IMG/VR virus record: IMGVR_UViG_3300037963_003681 | Coordinates: 1 to 61,141 of that record | Length of the DNA: 61,141 bases | Origin: a virus | Reading direction: 5' to 3' (one strand) | Part shown: positions 49,900 to 57,101 of the stretch, piece after piece | How positions within the stretch are numbered: the first letter of the stretch is position 1 | How the letters are laid out: each line of letters starts with the position of its first letter | The notes under the pieces: model-generated | What the model saw: the letters and a program-made list of their open reading frames with translations, nothing else | Database searches by the model: none | What the model was told of the DNA's origin: nothing | Program-made: the position numbers and the translations under genes

Positions 49900-51933
49900 T
49901 TATTTATAGATACCAGTATAAAAATCATCATTCGCTCCTCCTGTGAACCAATCTGGGCCTTTGTACATATCTCCCTCTTGATTCACTATCTCTGTGCGAT
50001 TTCCTCCAATAACATCGTAATCCGGTCTAGCGAGTTGTTGTCTAGTTTGTCTAGCTAACATATTAGCTATTACCAAGGAGCTATATCTGTCTTTTCTTAA
50101 TCGACCCTTTTTACCTGTTTGCAACTTGACCTCAGGTGTATCCCATTTGTCTCTTGCTCCTGATCCTGTACTAGTCTGTGTCATAACAATAGTAGTTAGT
50201 TCGTTCTTAAGATCTTCTATTTCTAAAATACATTCACTCAAACTATCATATAGTGGACTTAAATCTGTCTTCAATATATCTTTACCTTCTTCATCTAATG
50301 CTAAACCTAAAGTTAGCTGATCGAATCTTGGAAATAACAAAACTCTATCTTCAAAATCTTTTCTTAGTCCGTGATTAGCCTGTGCTGTCCAATCTGCCTT
50401 TGCAAATTGAACCATATCTAAAATATGTAATCCCTGCTGTGAATCTGTATCTTTGCTTTTATCATAGTTAATTACTGGCCATATCAATTGTTCATTAGGT
50501 TCCAAATTCTTTGGGTCATGTAAAGCCTCTTCAATAGCGATACCACCACCCTGAGCATCCATACCAATTACCTTTGGAGGAAATGTCCTCATAAGATTTC
50601 TAATCTTCCTTGCACAAAAACCATAAAAATCATGTTCATTAGTAAGACCTGATTTCTGTCTCTCTTTAAAATTGCTTCTATTGGTAGTCCAACAATATAC
50701 AATTCTAGAATGATCAGGATGCAATTCCAAAATAACTATACTGAAATTGTCTTTTTCCGATGCTGGATCAATACCATATACATATTGATTATGAATATTA
50801 CCTTGAGTAGTAGCATCAAACAATATAGTTTTATCTCCAATAATAATAGGATCACTTTCATTAGCCACACATGCTTCCAACATGCTCCTCTTAAAAAATC
50901 CATCGCTGTCTTTTGTAAAACATGCAGCATATTCCATATTATAAATACCAGTATGAATTGTAGCTTTAGCTCTAGCTACCTGCTTATCATCCATAAAACC
51001 TTTAGGAATTAACTCGTAAGGTATTCTAATAATGCTATAATCCTGCCAATTAAAATTATCTGGAACCTCACCCTTGAAAAGATCCTCTAACTTCTGCTTA
51101 TCACCTTTGCTTTCAATAATAGATTTGTATCTTCTCCAGTACTGAGCAAAATGTTTAAAACTATAATCAGCAGTTCCTGATATAATAGCTTGATTTCCCA
51201 TCTTAGTATCTAATGCTTCTAACTGTTCATTCCATATCCCAGCTTCTGTCATAGCTTTTTTCTTCGCTGCTTCTTTTACATTTTCAATAGGACTAGCAGA
51301 GACAGCAGCAAAACCTGCAACAACTGTTTCATATATGTCTGGTGATATTGATGCGAATTCGTCAGCGATAATAATATGTGCTCTGAGTCCTCTAATCTTG
51401 GAGCCATCTCCCATTGGAACTGCAATTGTCCAACTGTCACCAAGTCGTATCGTACACCTATCTACATCTCTTCTCGGCCCATCTTCATTCCCAGAAAAAA
51501 TGCTTCTAAGGATCGGACTGTTCCTCCACATAGTTTCCATATATTCAAATATAATTTTACTCTGTCTAAATGCAGCACCTACAATTACAATCTTAGTGCC
51601 AGGATAGAAGGTACATCTTAAGACGGCATACAAAGCCAAAAGAAACGATTTACCCCAACCACGAGAAGCTATATACATAGGGAATGGTCTGTTCCAAAAT
51701 TCCTGTAGTATAACACATTGCATAGGATGCAACTCTATGTTAAATAATAATTTACAAGTTGCCCCTACATACTTTGGGTCACGTAGTAATTTCATAAGGT
51801 GTAGATCTGGGTTTTCGATCTCGGTCTCGGTCCTATGAATCATTGGATTCGTAGGTACTTGGATTTTTGACAGATCCCCCAGACCTAGCCATGCATCATC
51901 AAATATCTGTTTTGGGTTGTCCGTGGTACTCAT
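49900..51933 (-). CDS. terL: Terminase large subunit
   Basis: 677 residues. ATPase: Walker A SRGWGKSF (~90-97), Walker B HIIIADEF (~186-193), with a coupling segment ISGTADYSF (~250). Nuclease: VYGIDPASEKDNFSIVIL (first acidic strand), VIGMDAQGGG (second), and the C-terminal acidic segment ~560-600. Motor and headful/cos-cutting nuclease of DNA packaging, acting on the portal. Start ATG 51933 lies 35 bases inside the ERCC4 nuclease gene, so translation is probably coupled. Length is usual. Confidence 0.95.
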   Translation of the reverse strand: MSTTDNPKQIFDDAWLGLGDLSKIQVPTNPMIHRTETEIENPDLHLMKLLRDPKYVGATCKLLFNIELHPMQCVILQEFWNRPFPMYIASRGWGKSFLLALYAVLRCTFYPGTKIVIVGAAFRQSKIIFEYMETMWRNSPILRSIFSGNEDGPRRDVDRCTIRLGDSWTIAVPMGDGSKIRGLRAHIIIADEFASISPDIYETVVAGFAAVSASPIENVKEAAKKKAMTEAGIWNEQLEALDTKMGNQAIISGTADYSFKHFAQYWRRYKSIIESKGDKQKLEDLFKGEVPDNFNWQDYSIIRIPYELIPKGFMDDKQVARAKATIHTGIYNMEYAACFTKDSDGFFKRSMLEACVANESDPIIIGDKTILFDATTQGNIHNQYVYGIDPASEKDNFSIVILELHPDHSRIVYCWTTNRSNFKERQKSGLTNEHDFYGFCARKIRNLMRTFPPKVIGMDAQGGGIAIEEALHDPKNLEPNEQLIWPVINYDKSKDTDSQQGLHILDMVQFAKADWTAQANHGLRKDFEDRVLLFPRFDQLTLGLALDEEGKDILKTDLSPLYDSLSECILEIEDLKNELTTIVMTQTSTGSGARDKWDTPEVKLQTGKKGRLRKDRYSSLVIANMLARQTRQQLARPDYDVIGGNRTEIVNQEGDMYKGPDWFTGGANDDFYTGIYK
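49901..49908 (-). promoter_or_regulatory. T4-late-type sequence upstream of portal (weak)
   Basis: On the minus strand this reads TATAAATA, the consensus of T4 late promoters, placed about 60 bases before the portal ATG in a non-coding gap. It is of interest because a gp55-like sigma candidate is encoded at 54425-55102. In AT-rich DNA an 8-mer like this is expected several times by chance, so the support is weak. Confidence 0.25.
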
Positions 51934-52378
51934 AAATTTTTCTCATGATTGCTAATGCTTCTTTTTCTGCATTTGCAGCATTGCCACAAAAAACAATTTT
52001 AACATTATGTAGTATTTGTAATTCATTAATATGTTTAAGAATAAACTTAGGACTAATCCTTAATTTACTCCACATCCTTTTAGGTACTGTAGATCCCACA
52101 GGATACTTTAGTACATCTTCTAGATCGAATTCAAATAATAAAAAAGGATACTTAAATTGAGACAATCTTTCTACAACGTCCTTGAATCTTTTTTCCGTAA
52201 TATTATTTGCAAACTCACTTACATTTCCTTTCCTTTCGATACAAAATAAATCTTCGAGTCCTCTCAAAGAATAGTCTCCTGTATCTAATTTAGCTACGGT
52301 CTGTTCCATTTTATCAAATGTCCACGGATGTTGTTCTCTAGTATCTACTATAATATGAAAGTTACTGAAGTCTATCAT
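51899..52378 (-). CDS. ERCC4-type nuclease
   Basis: 159 residues. VDTREQHPW (Asp12, Glu15), LDTGDYSL (Asp35) and CIERK (Glu48, Lys50) form the metal-dependent nuclease motifs of the ERCC4/XPF fold (GDxnERKx3D-type, here FCIERKGNVSEFANN). The rest, including RRLSQFKYPFLLFEFD-like core strands (LSQFKYPFLLFEFDLEDVL), matches the domain to near its usual end. No helix-hairpin-helix domain is present, so it would act as a compact nuclease on branched or recombining DNA. It stands between HNH and large terminase, overlapping both, which suggests a role in preparing packaging substrates. Confidence 0.85.
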   Translation of the reverse strand: MIDFSNFHIIVDTREQHPWTFDKMEQTVAKLDTGDYSLRGLEDLFCIERKGNVSEFANNITEKRFKDVVERLSQFKYPFLLFEFDLEDVLKYPVGSTVPKRMWSKLRISPKFILKHINELQILHNVKIVFCGNAANAEKEALAIMRKIYEYHGQPKTDI

Positions 52379-52631
52379 TGGCTAATATCTTTAAAAAAGT
52401 GGATGCGTATAATTCTTCCTGACCTTTAATTAAATTGTGGTGATATCTGCAAAGCGTAATTCCGTTAGCCACCTCAAATCTCAACCCAGGATAATGTGCC
52501 CAGGTTTTAATATGATGAGCATTCAACTTTTTCTTAATTTTACAATTTGGCCATCTGCAACAATAGTGATCTCTTCTATATACAGCTTGTCGCCATTTTT
52601 TATATTGAGGATCACCATAGTTTCTAAACAT
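52362..52631 (-). CDS. HNH endonuclease (packaging-associated)
   Basis: 89 residues. HNH signature: His39-His40 in LNAHHIKTW, Asn56 in EVANGITLC, His64/His65 in RYHHNLI; Cys25, Cys30 and Cys61 could bind zinc. Small HNH nucleases next to terminase are known to cooperate with the large subunit in cos-type phages such as HK97. Here an ERCC4 nuclease gene separates them. Start overlaps the stop of gmd by eight bases. It is also possible that it is a free-standing homing endonuclease, though the lack of extra DNA-binding modules speaks against it. Confidence 0.88.
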   Translation of the reverse strand: MFRNYGDPQYKKWRQAVYRRDHYCCRWPNCKIKKKLNAHHIKTWAHYPGLRFEVANGITLCRYHHNLIKGQEELYASTFLKILANDRLQ

Positions 52632-53595
52632 CGTTTTTCACCATGTCCTGTACTAAATCAATAAAACTCATTTGAGGTTCCCATCCTAGTTTTTCCTTAG
52701 CTAGACTAGGATCCCCACACAAATACTCTACCTCTGCTGGACGAAATAAATCCGGGTCAATTTCTACATGATCTTTTACACTTAAATTTGCTCCTTTAAA
52801 TGCCATTTCTAAAAATTCTTTTACGCTATGTGTTTCTCCGGTAGCAATTACAAAGTCTTGTGGTTGTTCCTGCTGAAGCATCATCCACATAGCCCGCACA
52901 TAATCCTTAGCATGACCCCAATCTCGATGAGCATCCAAGTTCCCCAGCTTCAATTTATCTGTTCTTTCTTTTCTGATTAATTCCCCAATATACTTAGTGA
53001 TTTTTCTAGTTACAAAATTCTCGCCTCTTCTAGCGCTTTCATGATTAAACAATATCCCACAACAAGCGAAAAGGCTATAAGCAGATCTATAAATCTCCAC
53101 CATATTATGAGAAGCCAGCTTTGCAACCCCGTAAGGACTTTGCGGTAGCATTTCTGTTTTTTCATTTTGATATTTTCTACCGTTTTTCTCGCTTGAGTAA
53201 TTTCGCCCAAACATCTCGCTTGTGCTTGCTTGATATAGCTTGGTATGAGGAGAGTGATGACGTATAGCCTCCAATATATTGGTTACACCTATAGTATTTA
53301 TTTCAAACGTGGTTGAAGGTTGCTTGAAACTAGTTCCAACATGAGATTGTGCAGCAAGATTGTAAAACTCATCTGGTTGGTATTTATTAACTGTTTGAGT
53401 AACTCCACTAGGATCAGTAAGATCAAATTCAGTTAGTTTATATCGGGGATTTGAGAGTAGGTGATTAATACGATTTAGATTATTTGTACTGGATCTTCTA
53501 TGACATCCTATTACGTTATATTCTTTCTCTAATAATAGTTCTGATAGATATGAGCCATCTTGTCCGGTTATTCCTGTTATAATGGCAGTTTTCAT
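52624..53595 (-). CDS. gmd: GDP-mannose 4,6-dehydratase
   Basis: 323 residues, a full-length short-chain dehydrogenase/reductase of the Gmd family. NADP-binding GITGQDGSY (~8-16); HRRSS (~32-36); LAAQSHVGTSF; catalytic Ser/Thr with STSEMFG (~125-131) and Tyr-Lys YGVAK (~154-158); ENFVTRKI and GNLDAHRDWGHAKDYV, a typical substrate-binding motif. Converts GDP-D-mannose to GDP-4-keto-6-deoxy-D-mannose in the cytoplasm, a precursor of GDP-fucose, GDP-rhamnose and related sugars. No downstream partner (Fcl, Rmd) is in the window, so the product depends on host enzymes. The gene stops with TAG. Confidence 0.93.
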   Translation of the reverse strand: MKTAIITGITGQDGSYLSELLLEKEYNVIGCHRRSSTNNLNRINHLLSNPRYKLTEFDLTDPSGVTQTVNKYQPDEFYNLAAQSHVGTSFKQPSTTFEINTIGVTNILEAIRHHSPHTKLYQASTSEMFGRNYSSEKNGRKYQNEKTEMLPQSPYGVAKLASHNMVEIYRSAYSLFACCGILFNHESARRGENFVTRKITKYIGELIRKERTDKLKLGNLDAHRDWGHAKDYVRAMWMMLQQEQPQDFVIATGETHSVKEFLEMAFKGANLSVKDHVEIDPDLFRPAEVEYLCGDPSLAKEKLGWEPQMSFIDLVQDMVKNDV

Positions 53596-53598
53596 ATA

Positions 53599-54435
53599 TT
53601 ATTCCTTATCCTTTTCTACTATGGTTTCTGGAGTTAATAATGGGCTGTCTACAGTATCATCAGCATAATTATGGTATTCTGCTAGTAGTTTTTTATTTTT
53701 ATCTACAGCCATAGCCATAATTTCCATTTCTCGTCCTTCCTTTTCTCTAATCTCTTCGTCTTCTAACATACGAATCAATCCGATCCAACTGCTTTTACCA
53801 TCCTCGATACGTTTAATACGTTGTTCTCTGGTGGCTTTTAAATCTTTACTTATCTTCTGTTGTTCATTTAATAGTTTAGTATATTCGTTTGTATAGTTAG
53901 CTATGCTATTACGAGCAAATGAGAGTTGGGTTTCCAGATTGGCAAGTTTAGCAGCATCACGGGCATCTTCTGGTAATTTATATTCATTATCTACTTCTTC
54001 TTGTAATTTTTCAGTGTCAGATATGTGGCGTTTTCTTTCTTTCATAGATCTGTTGATAAGAATGTCTATGGTTATAAATTGTTTGATTTGTAGTTCTTCT
54101 GCAGGTAGTACGTCTTCTCTAAATTGTTTTACTAGACCTATCCATGTGTCTTCAAAGTATTGTAGTTCTCCTGTGGATTTGTCGAACTGTTTTGTAATTT
54201 CTATCCAAAAGGTCTTTGCATGTAGTTTTTGTCGTAATGTTGTATCATTCTCTTGTTCATCTTTAGATTTAAGTCCAATTTTAGATTCACTGATATATCG
54301 TTCTACTGGTTTAATTGTTCTATTTAAATTGTCTGCAATTTGTTGTACAGGTAGAATGGCTACATGATCTCTGATATATTGTTCTTCTTCTAAACTTAGT
54401 TGTCCACGTTTTCTTGGCGGGGTTTTAGATTTCAT
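53599..54435 (-). CDS. HTH plus coiled-coil protein, possible terminase small subunit
   Basis: 278 residues. The N-terminus (~8-48) shows a helix-turn-helix: LSLEEEQYIRDHVAILPVQQIADNLNRTIKPVERYI. The remainder (~60-260) is long charged coiled coil (EEVDNEYKLPEDARDAAKLANLETQLSFARNS...). DNA-binding head plus coiled coil is the layout of small terminase subunits, and no other small subunit is visible in the window. However, four genes separate it from the large subunit in transcription order. A transcription factor or DNA-organising protein is the alternative. It overlaps the sigma-like gene by 11 bases and ends four bases before gmd. Confidence 0.55.
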   Translation of the reverse strand: MKSKTPPRKRGQLSLEEEQYIRDHVAILPVQQIADNLNRTIKPVERYISESKIGLKSKDEQENDTTLRQKLHAKTFWIEITKQFDKSTGELQYFEDTWIGLVKQFREDVLPAEELQIKQFITIDILINRSMKERKRHISDTEKLQEEVDNEYKLPEDARDAAKLANLETQLSFARNSIANYTNEYTKLLNEQQKISKDLKATREQRIKRIEDGKSSWIGLIRMLEDEEIREKEGREMEIMAMAVDKNKKLLAEYHNYADDTVDSPLLTPETIVEKDKE

Positions 54436-55102
54436 AATTATGTTCTTTGAGGATTTCTTTAATACATTCTAATAACTTGTTAAGGTCGGTTTTATATACC
54501 TTATCACCATATCGTAATTTTAAATATGCTGGTCTATGTTGTGCTGGTATGTTCTCATCTAGTATTTTAAGGATTTGTTCGTTGGATACAATTTCTAATA
54601 TAGATTGTTCTGAGGATAGTCTGGATATCGAAACATTTTGAGATTGTAGATCTTCTATACCTACTGGTTTCATAATGTTCTTTTTATTGGTATTACGGTT
54701 ATTCCATGTATTATATTCTTGGCAGTTAGTTTTGTCAGTATACTCTTCACATTGGTTTGTAGAAGTTTTGCAGTGGGGATCATAGAATATACAAGATAGA
54801 CAAGGTTTGTCGGGACGTTGATAATTATCACGTTTATAGTTAAATAGTCTGTTTCTTACGTGGGTCCAAAGAAAGTTTTCTAGTGGACGTTTATTATCAT
54901 ATTTATTTAATCCTTCAAGAGCAAAAATTGCTGCTTGTTGTTTCATGTCCTCGTAGCTATGGTATCCGAATTTAAATTTATGTCCAAGTCTTTTACTAAT
55001 GTTATCTAATACTAATAAAAATTCTTGTTCGTCCACACCATTAGGTAGAGTCGATTTCTTTTTCTTCGTTGTTTTCTTCTTCGTCGCTTTTTTCTTGGTC
55101 AT
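54425..55102 (-). CDS. Sigma-70-like factor (gp55-like) with cysteine cluster
   Basis: 225 residues. A Lys-rich leader (1-17) precedes HKFKFGYHSYEDMKQQAAIFALEGLNKYDNKRPLENFLWTHVRNRLFNYKRDNYQR (~42-97), which matches sigma region 2 (helices that bind core polymerase and melt the -10 element). It is followed by a Cys-rich stretch PCLSC..CKTSTNQCEEY..NCQEY (~99-128) not found in standard sigma factors, with enough ligands to hold a metal. The C-terminal ~60 residues are helical (NIPAQHRPAYLKLRYGD) and may be a degenerate region 4. Likely directs RNA polymerase to middle or late phage promoters. Start ATG 55102 is poorly supported by a ribosome site and probably depends on coupling with the overlapping 57-residue frame. 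Confidence 0.75.
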   Translation of the reverse strand: MTKKKATKKKTTKKKKSTLPNGVDEQEFLLVLDNISKRLGHKFKFGYHSYEDMKQQAAIFALEGLNKYDNKRPLENFLWTHVRNRLFNYKRDNYQRPDKPCLSCIFYDPHCKTSTNQCEEYTDKTNCQEYNTWNNRNTNKKNIMKPVGIEDLQSQNVSISRLSSEQSILEIVSNEQILKILDENIPAQHRPAYLKLRYGDKVYKTDLNKLLECIKEILKEHNYEI

Positions 55103-55214
55103 GTAATAAGCTTGCTATGCTTTTCCCGTCTGGTTTGTTTAGATCTTCTGTGACATCCAGTGCTCCAGAAGCTTTAGTTTCCAAAACAGAATTTACATTC
55201 GTAACTTTATTCAT
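55041..55214 (-). CDS. 57-residue acidic-tailed ORF overlapping the sigma-like gene
   Basis: ATG at 55214 with AAGGAA seven bases before it; product MNKVTNVNSVLETKASGALD ... with an acidic end EKSDEEENNEEKEIDST. It overlaps the Lys-rich start of the sigma-like gene by 62 bases in another frame. It is the first frame after the leftward promoter at 55251-55278. No family recognised. The good ribosome site and position support a real gene that also couples translation to the sigma-like gene. Confidence 0.55.
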   Translation of the reverse strand: MNKVTNVNSVLETKASGALDVTEDLNKPDGKSIASLLHDQEKSDEEENNEEKEIDST

Positions 55215-55250
55215 AATAAATTCCTTGCCTCGATTTAAAATTGTACTACT

Positions 55251-55278
55251 ATAATACTATAAATACACGATTTGTCAA
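55251..55278 (-). promoter_or_regulatory. Leftward sigma-70-type promoter for the structural block
   Basis: On the minus strand TTGACA (55278-55273), a 16-base spacer, and TATTAT (55256-55251) stand about 40 bases before the 57-residue ORF. It is the best leftward promoter in the divergent gap. It lies between the leftward block and the rightward 81-residue HTH gene, whose leader includes the -35 element. Confidence 0.7.
55258..55265 (+). promoter_or_regulatory. TATAAATA element upstream of the HTH gene
   Basis: Rightward TATAAATA lies 30 bases before the 81-residue gene. It can serve as a T4-late-like sequence or as part of an ordinary -10 box (TATAAT at 55250-55255 overlaps nearby). No convincing -35 accompanies it on this strand. 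It overlaps the leftward promoter spacer, so use of one direction may hinder the other. Confidence 0.35.
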
Positions 55279-55294
55279 CTTTAAGGCATAAATT

Positions 55295-55540
55295 ATGAAA
55301 AAGTACAAGAAATGGAGCAGTGAAGAGTTGTGTTATATCTCTGAAAACTGCAACAAAATGAAGGATAAGGAATTGGCAACTTTGTTAACTGAGAAATGTA
55401 ATGTTGAAATAACGGTAGATATGATCAGGAGACAAAGACGCAAATTACAGATACGAAAGAAACAGGGACGTCATAAAAACCAGCAAAAAGAGACTAGTAG
55501 TGTGGAGACAGGGAATGTAGGGTCTACTACTATAGTTTAG
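55295..55540 (+). CDS. Small HTH/SANT-like DNA-binding protein
   Basis: 81 residues, basic. The first ~50 residues (KKYKKWSSEELCYISENCNKMKDKELATLLTEKC..ITVDMIRRQRRKLQI) follow the pattern of phage Myb/SANT-like helix-turn-helix domains, with the recognition helix around MIRRQRRKLQI and a disordered Lys/Gln/Thr tail. Its N-terminal pattern resembles the HTH of the 278-residue coiled-coil protein. It is the first rightward gene next to the divergent promoter, a standard place for a regulator of the switch. AAGG upstream serves as ribosome site. Confidence 0.7.
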   Translation: MKKYKKWSSEELCYISENCNKMKDKELATLLTEKCNVEITVDMIRRQRRKLQIRKKQGRHKNQQKETSSVETGNVGSTTIV

Positions 55541-55848
55541 GTAATACATATAAAATTATCACTTCTTACTTTTTTTGCATCCCCCCGCGTTTTTGAGACA
55601 CGATCTCAATACCTATGTAAAATGAAAAAACCCCCATATTGAGGGGAAAGCTATAAAAACATATTCTAAAATGTGATTTTACATATATTTTCTAATATTG
55701 AGACAATTATTGTACAATCTACTGTACATGCTTATACCGTGTAGCATTTTGCATTGCATTTTGCAATTATTGTAGCATTTTGCATATCGTGTTTCATAAT
55801 GAGAATACGAATAACCCTATAAAACAAGTATAAAAATTTTTTTTAGTT
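55541..55848 (+). promoter_or_regulatory. Gene-free control region rich in short repeats
   Basis: 308 bases without a credible gene, strongly AT-rich. Contents: TTGAGACA at 55593-55600 facing TCTCAATA at 55604-55611 (inverted repeat TTGAGA-N5-TCTCAA); TATTGAGG and ATTGAGACA again at 55637 and 55697; a possible small hairpin CCCC-N7-GGGG near 55631-55646; TGTACA twice (55711-55716, 55723-55728), 12 bases apart; three GCATTTTGCA boxes. The clustering suggests operators or a replication origin. No function can be proven from sequence. Confidence 0.55.
55740..55785. repeat. Triple GCATTTTGCA box
   Basis: GCATTTTGCA occurs at 55744-55753, 55756-55765 and 55775-55784. The outer two are part of a 15-base direct repeat TGTAGCATTTTGCAT (55740-55754 and 55771-55785). 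Short iterated direct repeats like these are typical of protein-binding iterons or operators. Confidence 0.75.
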
Positions 55849-55877
55849 TTGGCACGCCGATTGCATATTTATATAAA
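55849..55877 (+). promoter_or_regulatory. Rightward promoter P1
   Basis: TTGGCA (55849-55854), 17 bases, TATAAA (55872-55877). CCGATT lies two bases after the -35. It is the first of the rightward promoters sharing a CGAT box. Confidence 0.55.
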
Positions 55878-55903
55878 CATGAAAAGCAATAAAAAATTAT
55901 CAC

Positions 55904-55932
55904 TTGACAGATTCAAGAAAATAGTTTCTAAT
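55904..55932 (+). promoter_or_regulatory. Rightward promoter P2
   Basis: TTGACA (55904-55909), 17 bases, TCTAAT (55927-55932), followed by CCGATATAAG and a leader with ATAACAC (55946-55952). It drives the 68-residue gene at 55972 and lies inside the upstream extension of that frame, which supports the later start. Confidence 0.7.
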
Positions 55933-55971
55933 GCCGATATAAGAAATAACACTACTTTGAAAGGAAATGAA

Positions 55972-56178
55972 ATGAAAATTCAATTAGCACAATCTACAAT
56001 CCTCAATACCGATCTTCGCGTTATCGACATTCACAGCCGCCAAGTTGTGGTTCGTTGGTCGACTCAAAAGGTTATCGGGTTCGCCGATAATGGCGGTTTT
56101 TCACAAGACCCGCTACGTGTCCGGTATTTTCAAAATCTACTTGATATGTATAATATCGACGGAGTTTGGCACGCTTGA
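55972..56178 (+). CDS. Small early protein (68 residues)
   Basis: Start taken at ATG 55972 (MKIQLAQSTILNTDLRV) because AAAGGAAA lies just upstream and promoter P2 is located in the longer version of the frame. Mixed alpha/beta sequence with a motif RQVVVRWSTQKVIGFADNGGFSQDP and a C-terminal FQNLLDMYNIDGVWHA helix. No family recognised. First gene after the control region in the rightward arm, probably expressed early. Confidence 0.65.
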   Translation: MKIQLAQSTILNTDLRVIDIHSRQVVVRWSTQKVIGFADNGGFSQDPLRVRYFQNLLDMYNIDGVWHA

Positions 56179-56203
56179 CGTAGACCGGCCGATAGTGTAG
56201 ACT
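56175..56203 (+). promoter_or_regulatory. Rightward promoter P3
   Basis: TTGACG (56175-56180), 17 bases, TAGACT (56198-56203), with CCGATA inside the spacer (56189-56194). The -35 overlaps the stop of the preceding gene. It drives the HNH gene. Confidence 0.7.
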
Positions 56204-56212
56204 TTTGACATT

Positions 56213-56233
56213 CACCACCACCACCACCACCAC
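56213..56233 (+). repeat. Seven tandem CAC triplets in the HNH leader
   Basis: Seven perfect CAC repeats directly after the predicted transcription start and 10 bases before the ATG. Such a microsatellite can change length by slippage and so alter leader structure or spacing. Confidence 0.8.
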
Positions 56234-56243
56234 GAGAAAAATT

Positions 56244-56684
56244 ATGAGACGCAAACAACCGATTCCCGCCGCCCTACGATTGCAAGTGATCGACCGTGAC
56301 AATGGCCGCTGCCGTGCTTGTGGTATCGGCGACCGTGACGCCCTACAAGCCGATCATATCAAGCCAGAATCGAAGGGTGGTAAAACTACTCTCGACAATC
56401 TGCAAGCCTTGTGCGGTGTCTGCAATAATCGCAAACAAAATACCGTGGTCGAGTTGGACATCCGCCCCGCTGTCGAGGGGTTCGGTGATTATGCTGAGGT
56501 AATGCAAGCCCGAACGGAATTCCTCGAAACACTTGCAAACGTCCGACAATCTGAAGTCCGACGATTAGAGGGTCTGGTCAAGGCATGGCGGGAAGCCAAT
56601 GTCCGGGGTTGCATCATCCGCAATCGCCTAGAAAAGATGGTCGACAAACGCAAGGTCGAAAAAATCCTACGATCCACCCGATAG
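56244..56684 (+). CDS. HNH endonuclease
   Basis: 146 residues from ATG 56244 (MRRKQPIPAALRLQV); the frame is open further upstream only through a TTG next to the -10 box. CRACG (zinc Cys pair), LQADHIKPESKGG (catalytic His), TTLDNLQALCGVCNNRK (Asn and second Cys pair) form a complete HNH domain at ~18-65. The C-terminal ~75 residues are helical and basic. The gene is far richer in G and C than the structural block, with CGx arginine codons, suggesting recent acquisition. It may be a free-standing mobile nuclease or a host-DNA degrading enzyme. Confidence 0.9.
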   Translation: MRRKQPIPAALRLQVIDRDNGRCRACGIGDRDALQADHIKPESKGGKTTLDNLQALCGVCNNRKQNTVVELDIRPAVEGFGDYAEVMQARTEFLETLANVRQSEVRRLEGLVKAWREANVRGCIIRNRLEKMVDKRKVEKILRSTR

Positions 56685-56689
56685 AGGGG

Positions 56690-56719
56690 TTGACAAAATT
56701 AAAGTTTTTAGTTTATAAT
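56690..56719 (+). promoter_or_regulatory. Rightward promoter P4
   Basis: TTGACA (56690-56695), 18 bases, TATAAT (56714-56719), then CCGATATAAC and ATAACAC (56733-56739). It is a near-perfect consensus promoter for the unit 56754-57895. Confidence 0.85.
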
Positions 56720-56753
56720 GCCGATATAACAAATAACACGAAAGGAATTAAAA

Positions 56754-56918
56754 ATGAAAGTATTTGATAAAAAACAAGTTGAGGAATTATTTCAAGTCGT
56801 CACAATGTACATCACAGATTGCTGTGGTGAATATGTTTCAGATGATAGTTCAGACATCTGCCCAGCATGTGGCGAACATACCGAAATCATCACAGAAGAA
56901 TATGAGGTGACTAAATGA
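56754..56918 (+). CDS. 54-residue zinc-ribbon-like microprotein
   Basis: ATG 56754 with GAAAGGAA upstream. Two cysteine pairs, DCCGEY (~22-25) and CPACGE (~36-41), can bind one zinc ion, as in small zinc ribbons that contact nucleic acid or polymerase. The tail is acidic. Its stop overlaps the next start (ATGA). Family unknown. Confidence 0.7.
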   Translation: MKVFDKKQVEELFQVVTMYITDCCGEYVSDDSSDICPACGEHTEIITEEYEVTK

Positions 56919-57097
56919 CAGATCGAGAATATTACAACTGCGTGTTTCCTGTAAGTCGGCCTAACGTATGGGTCGTGTATGATGCACAAAATGGAAACAA
57001 GATTGGCGAAGTTGGTGCTATGTCAGAAAACGAGGCTAGACAGAAGGTAGCCCAGCATGTTATGATACCGTTCACCCTGTCACATATTGAGGAGTAG
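56915..57097 (+). CDS. 60-residue early protein
   Basis: MTDREYYNCVFPVSRPNVWVVYDAQ... with a beta hairpin core and C-terminal helix SENEARQKVAQHVMIPFTL. The shape (strand, strand, GEVGAMSENEARQKVAQ) resembles small phage proteins of unknown function. Coupled by ATGA overlap to the zinc-ribbon gene upstream; AGGTG before the start is a fair ribosome site. Confidence 0.65.
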   Translation: MTDREYYNCVFPVSRPNVWVVYDAQNGNKIGEVGAMSENEARQKVAQHVMIPFTLSHIEE

Positions 57098-57101
57098 TAA
57101 A

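Noticed and set aside
55866-55873. Leftward TATAAATA next to P1
   Set aside because: It overlaps the rightward -10 of P1 and would transcribe antisense to the HTH gene; AT-rich context makes chance likely.
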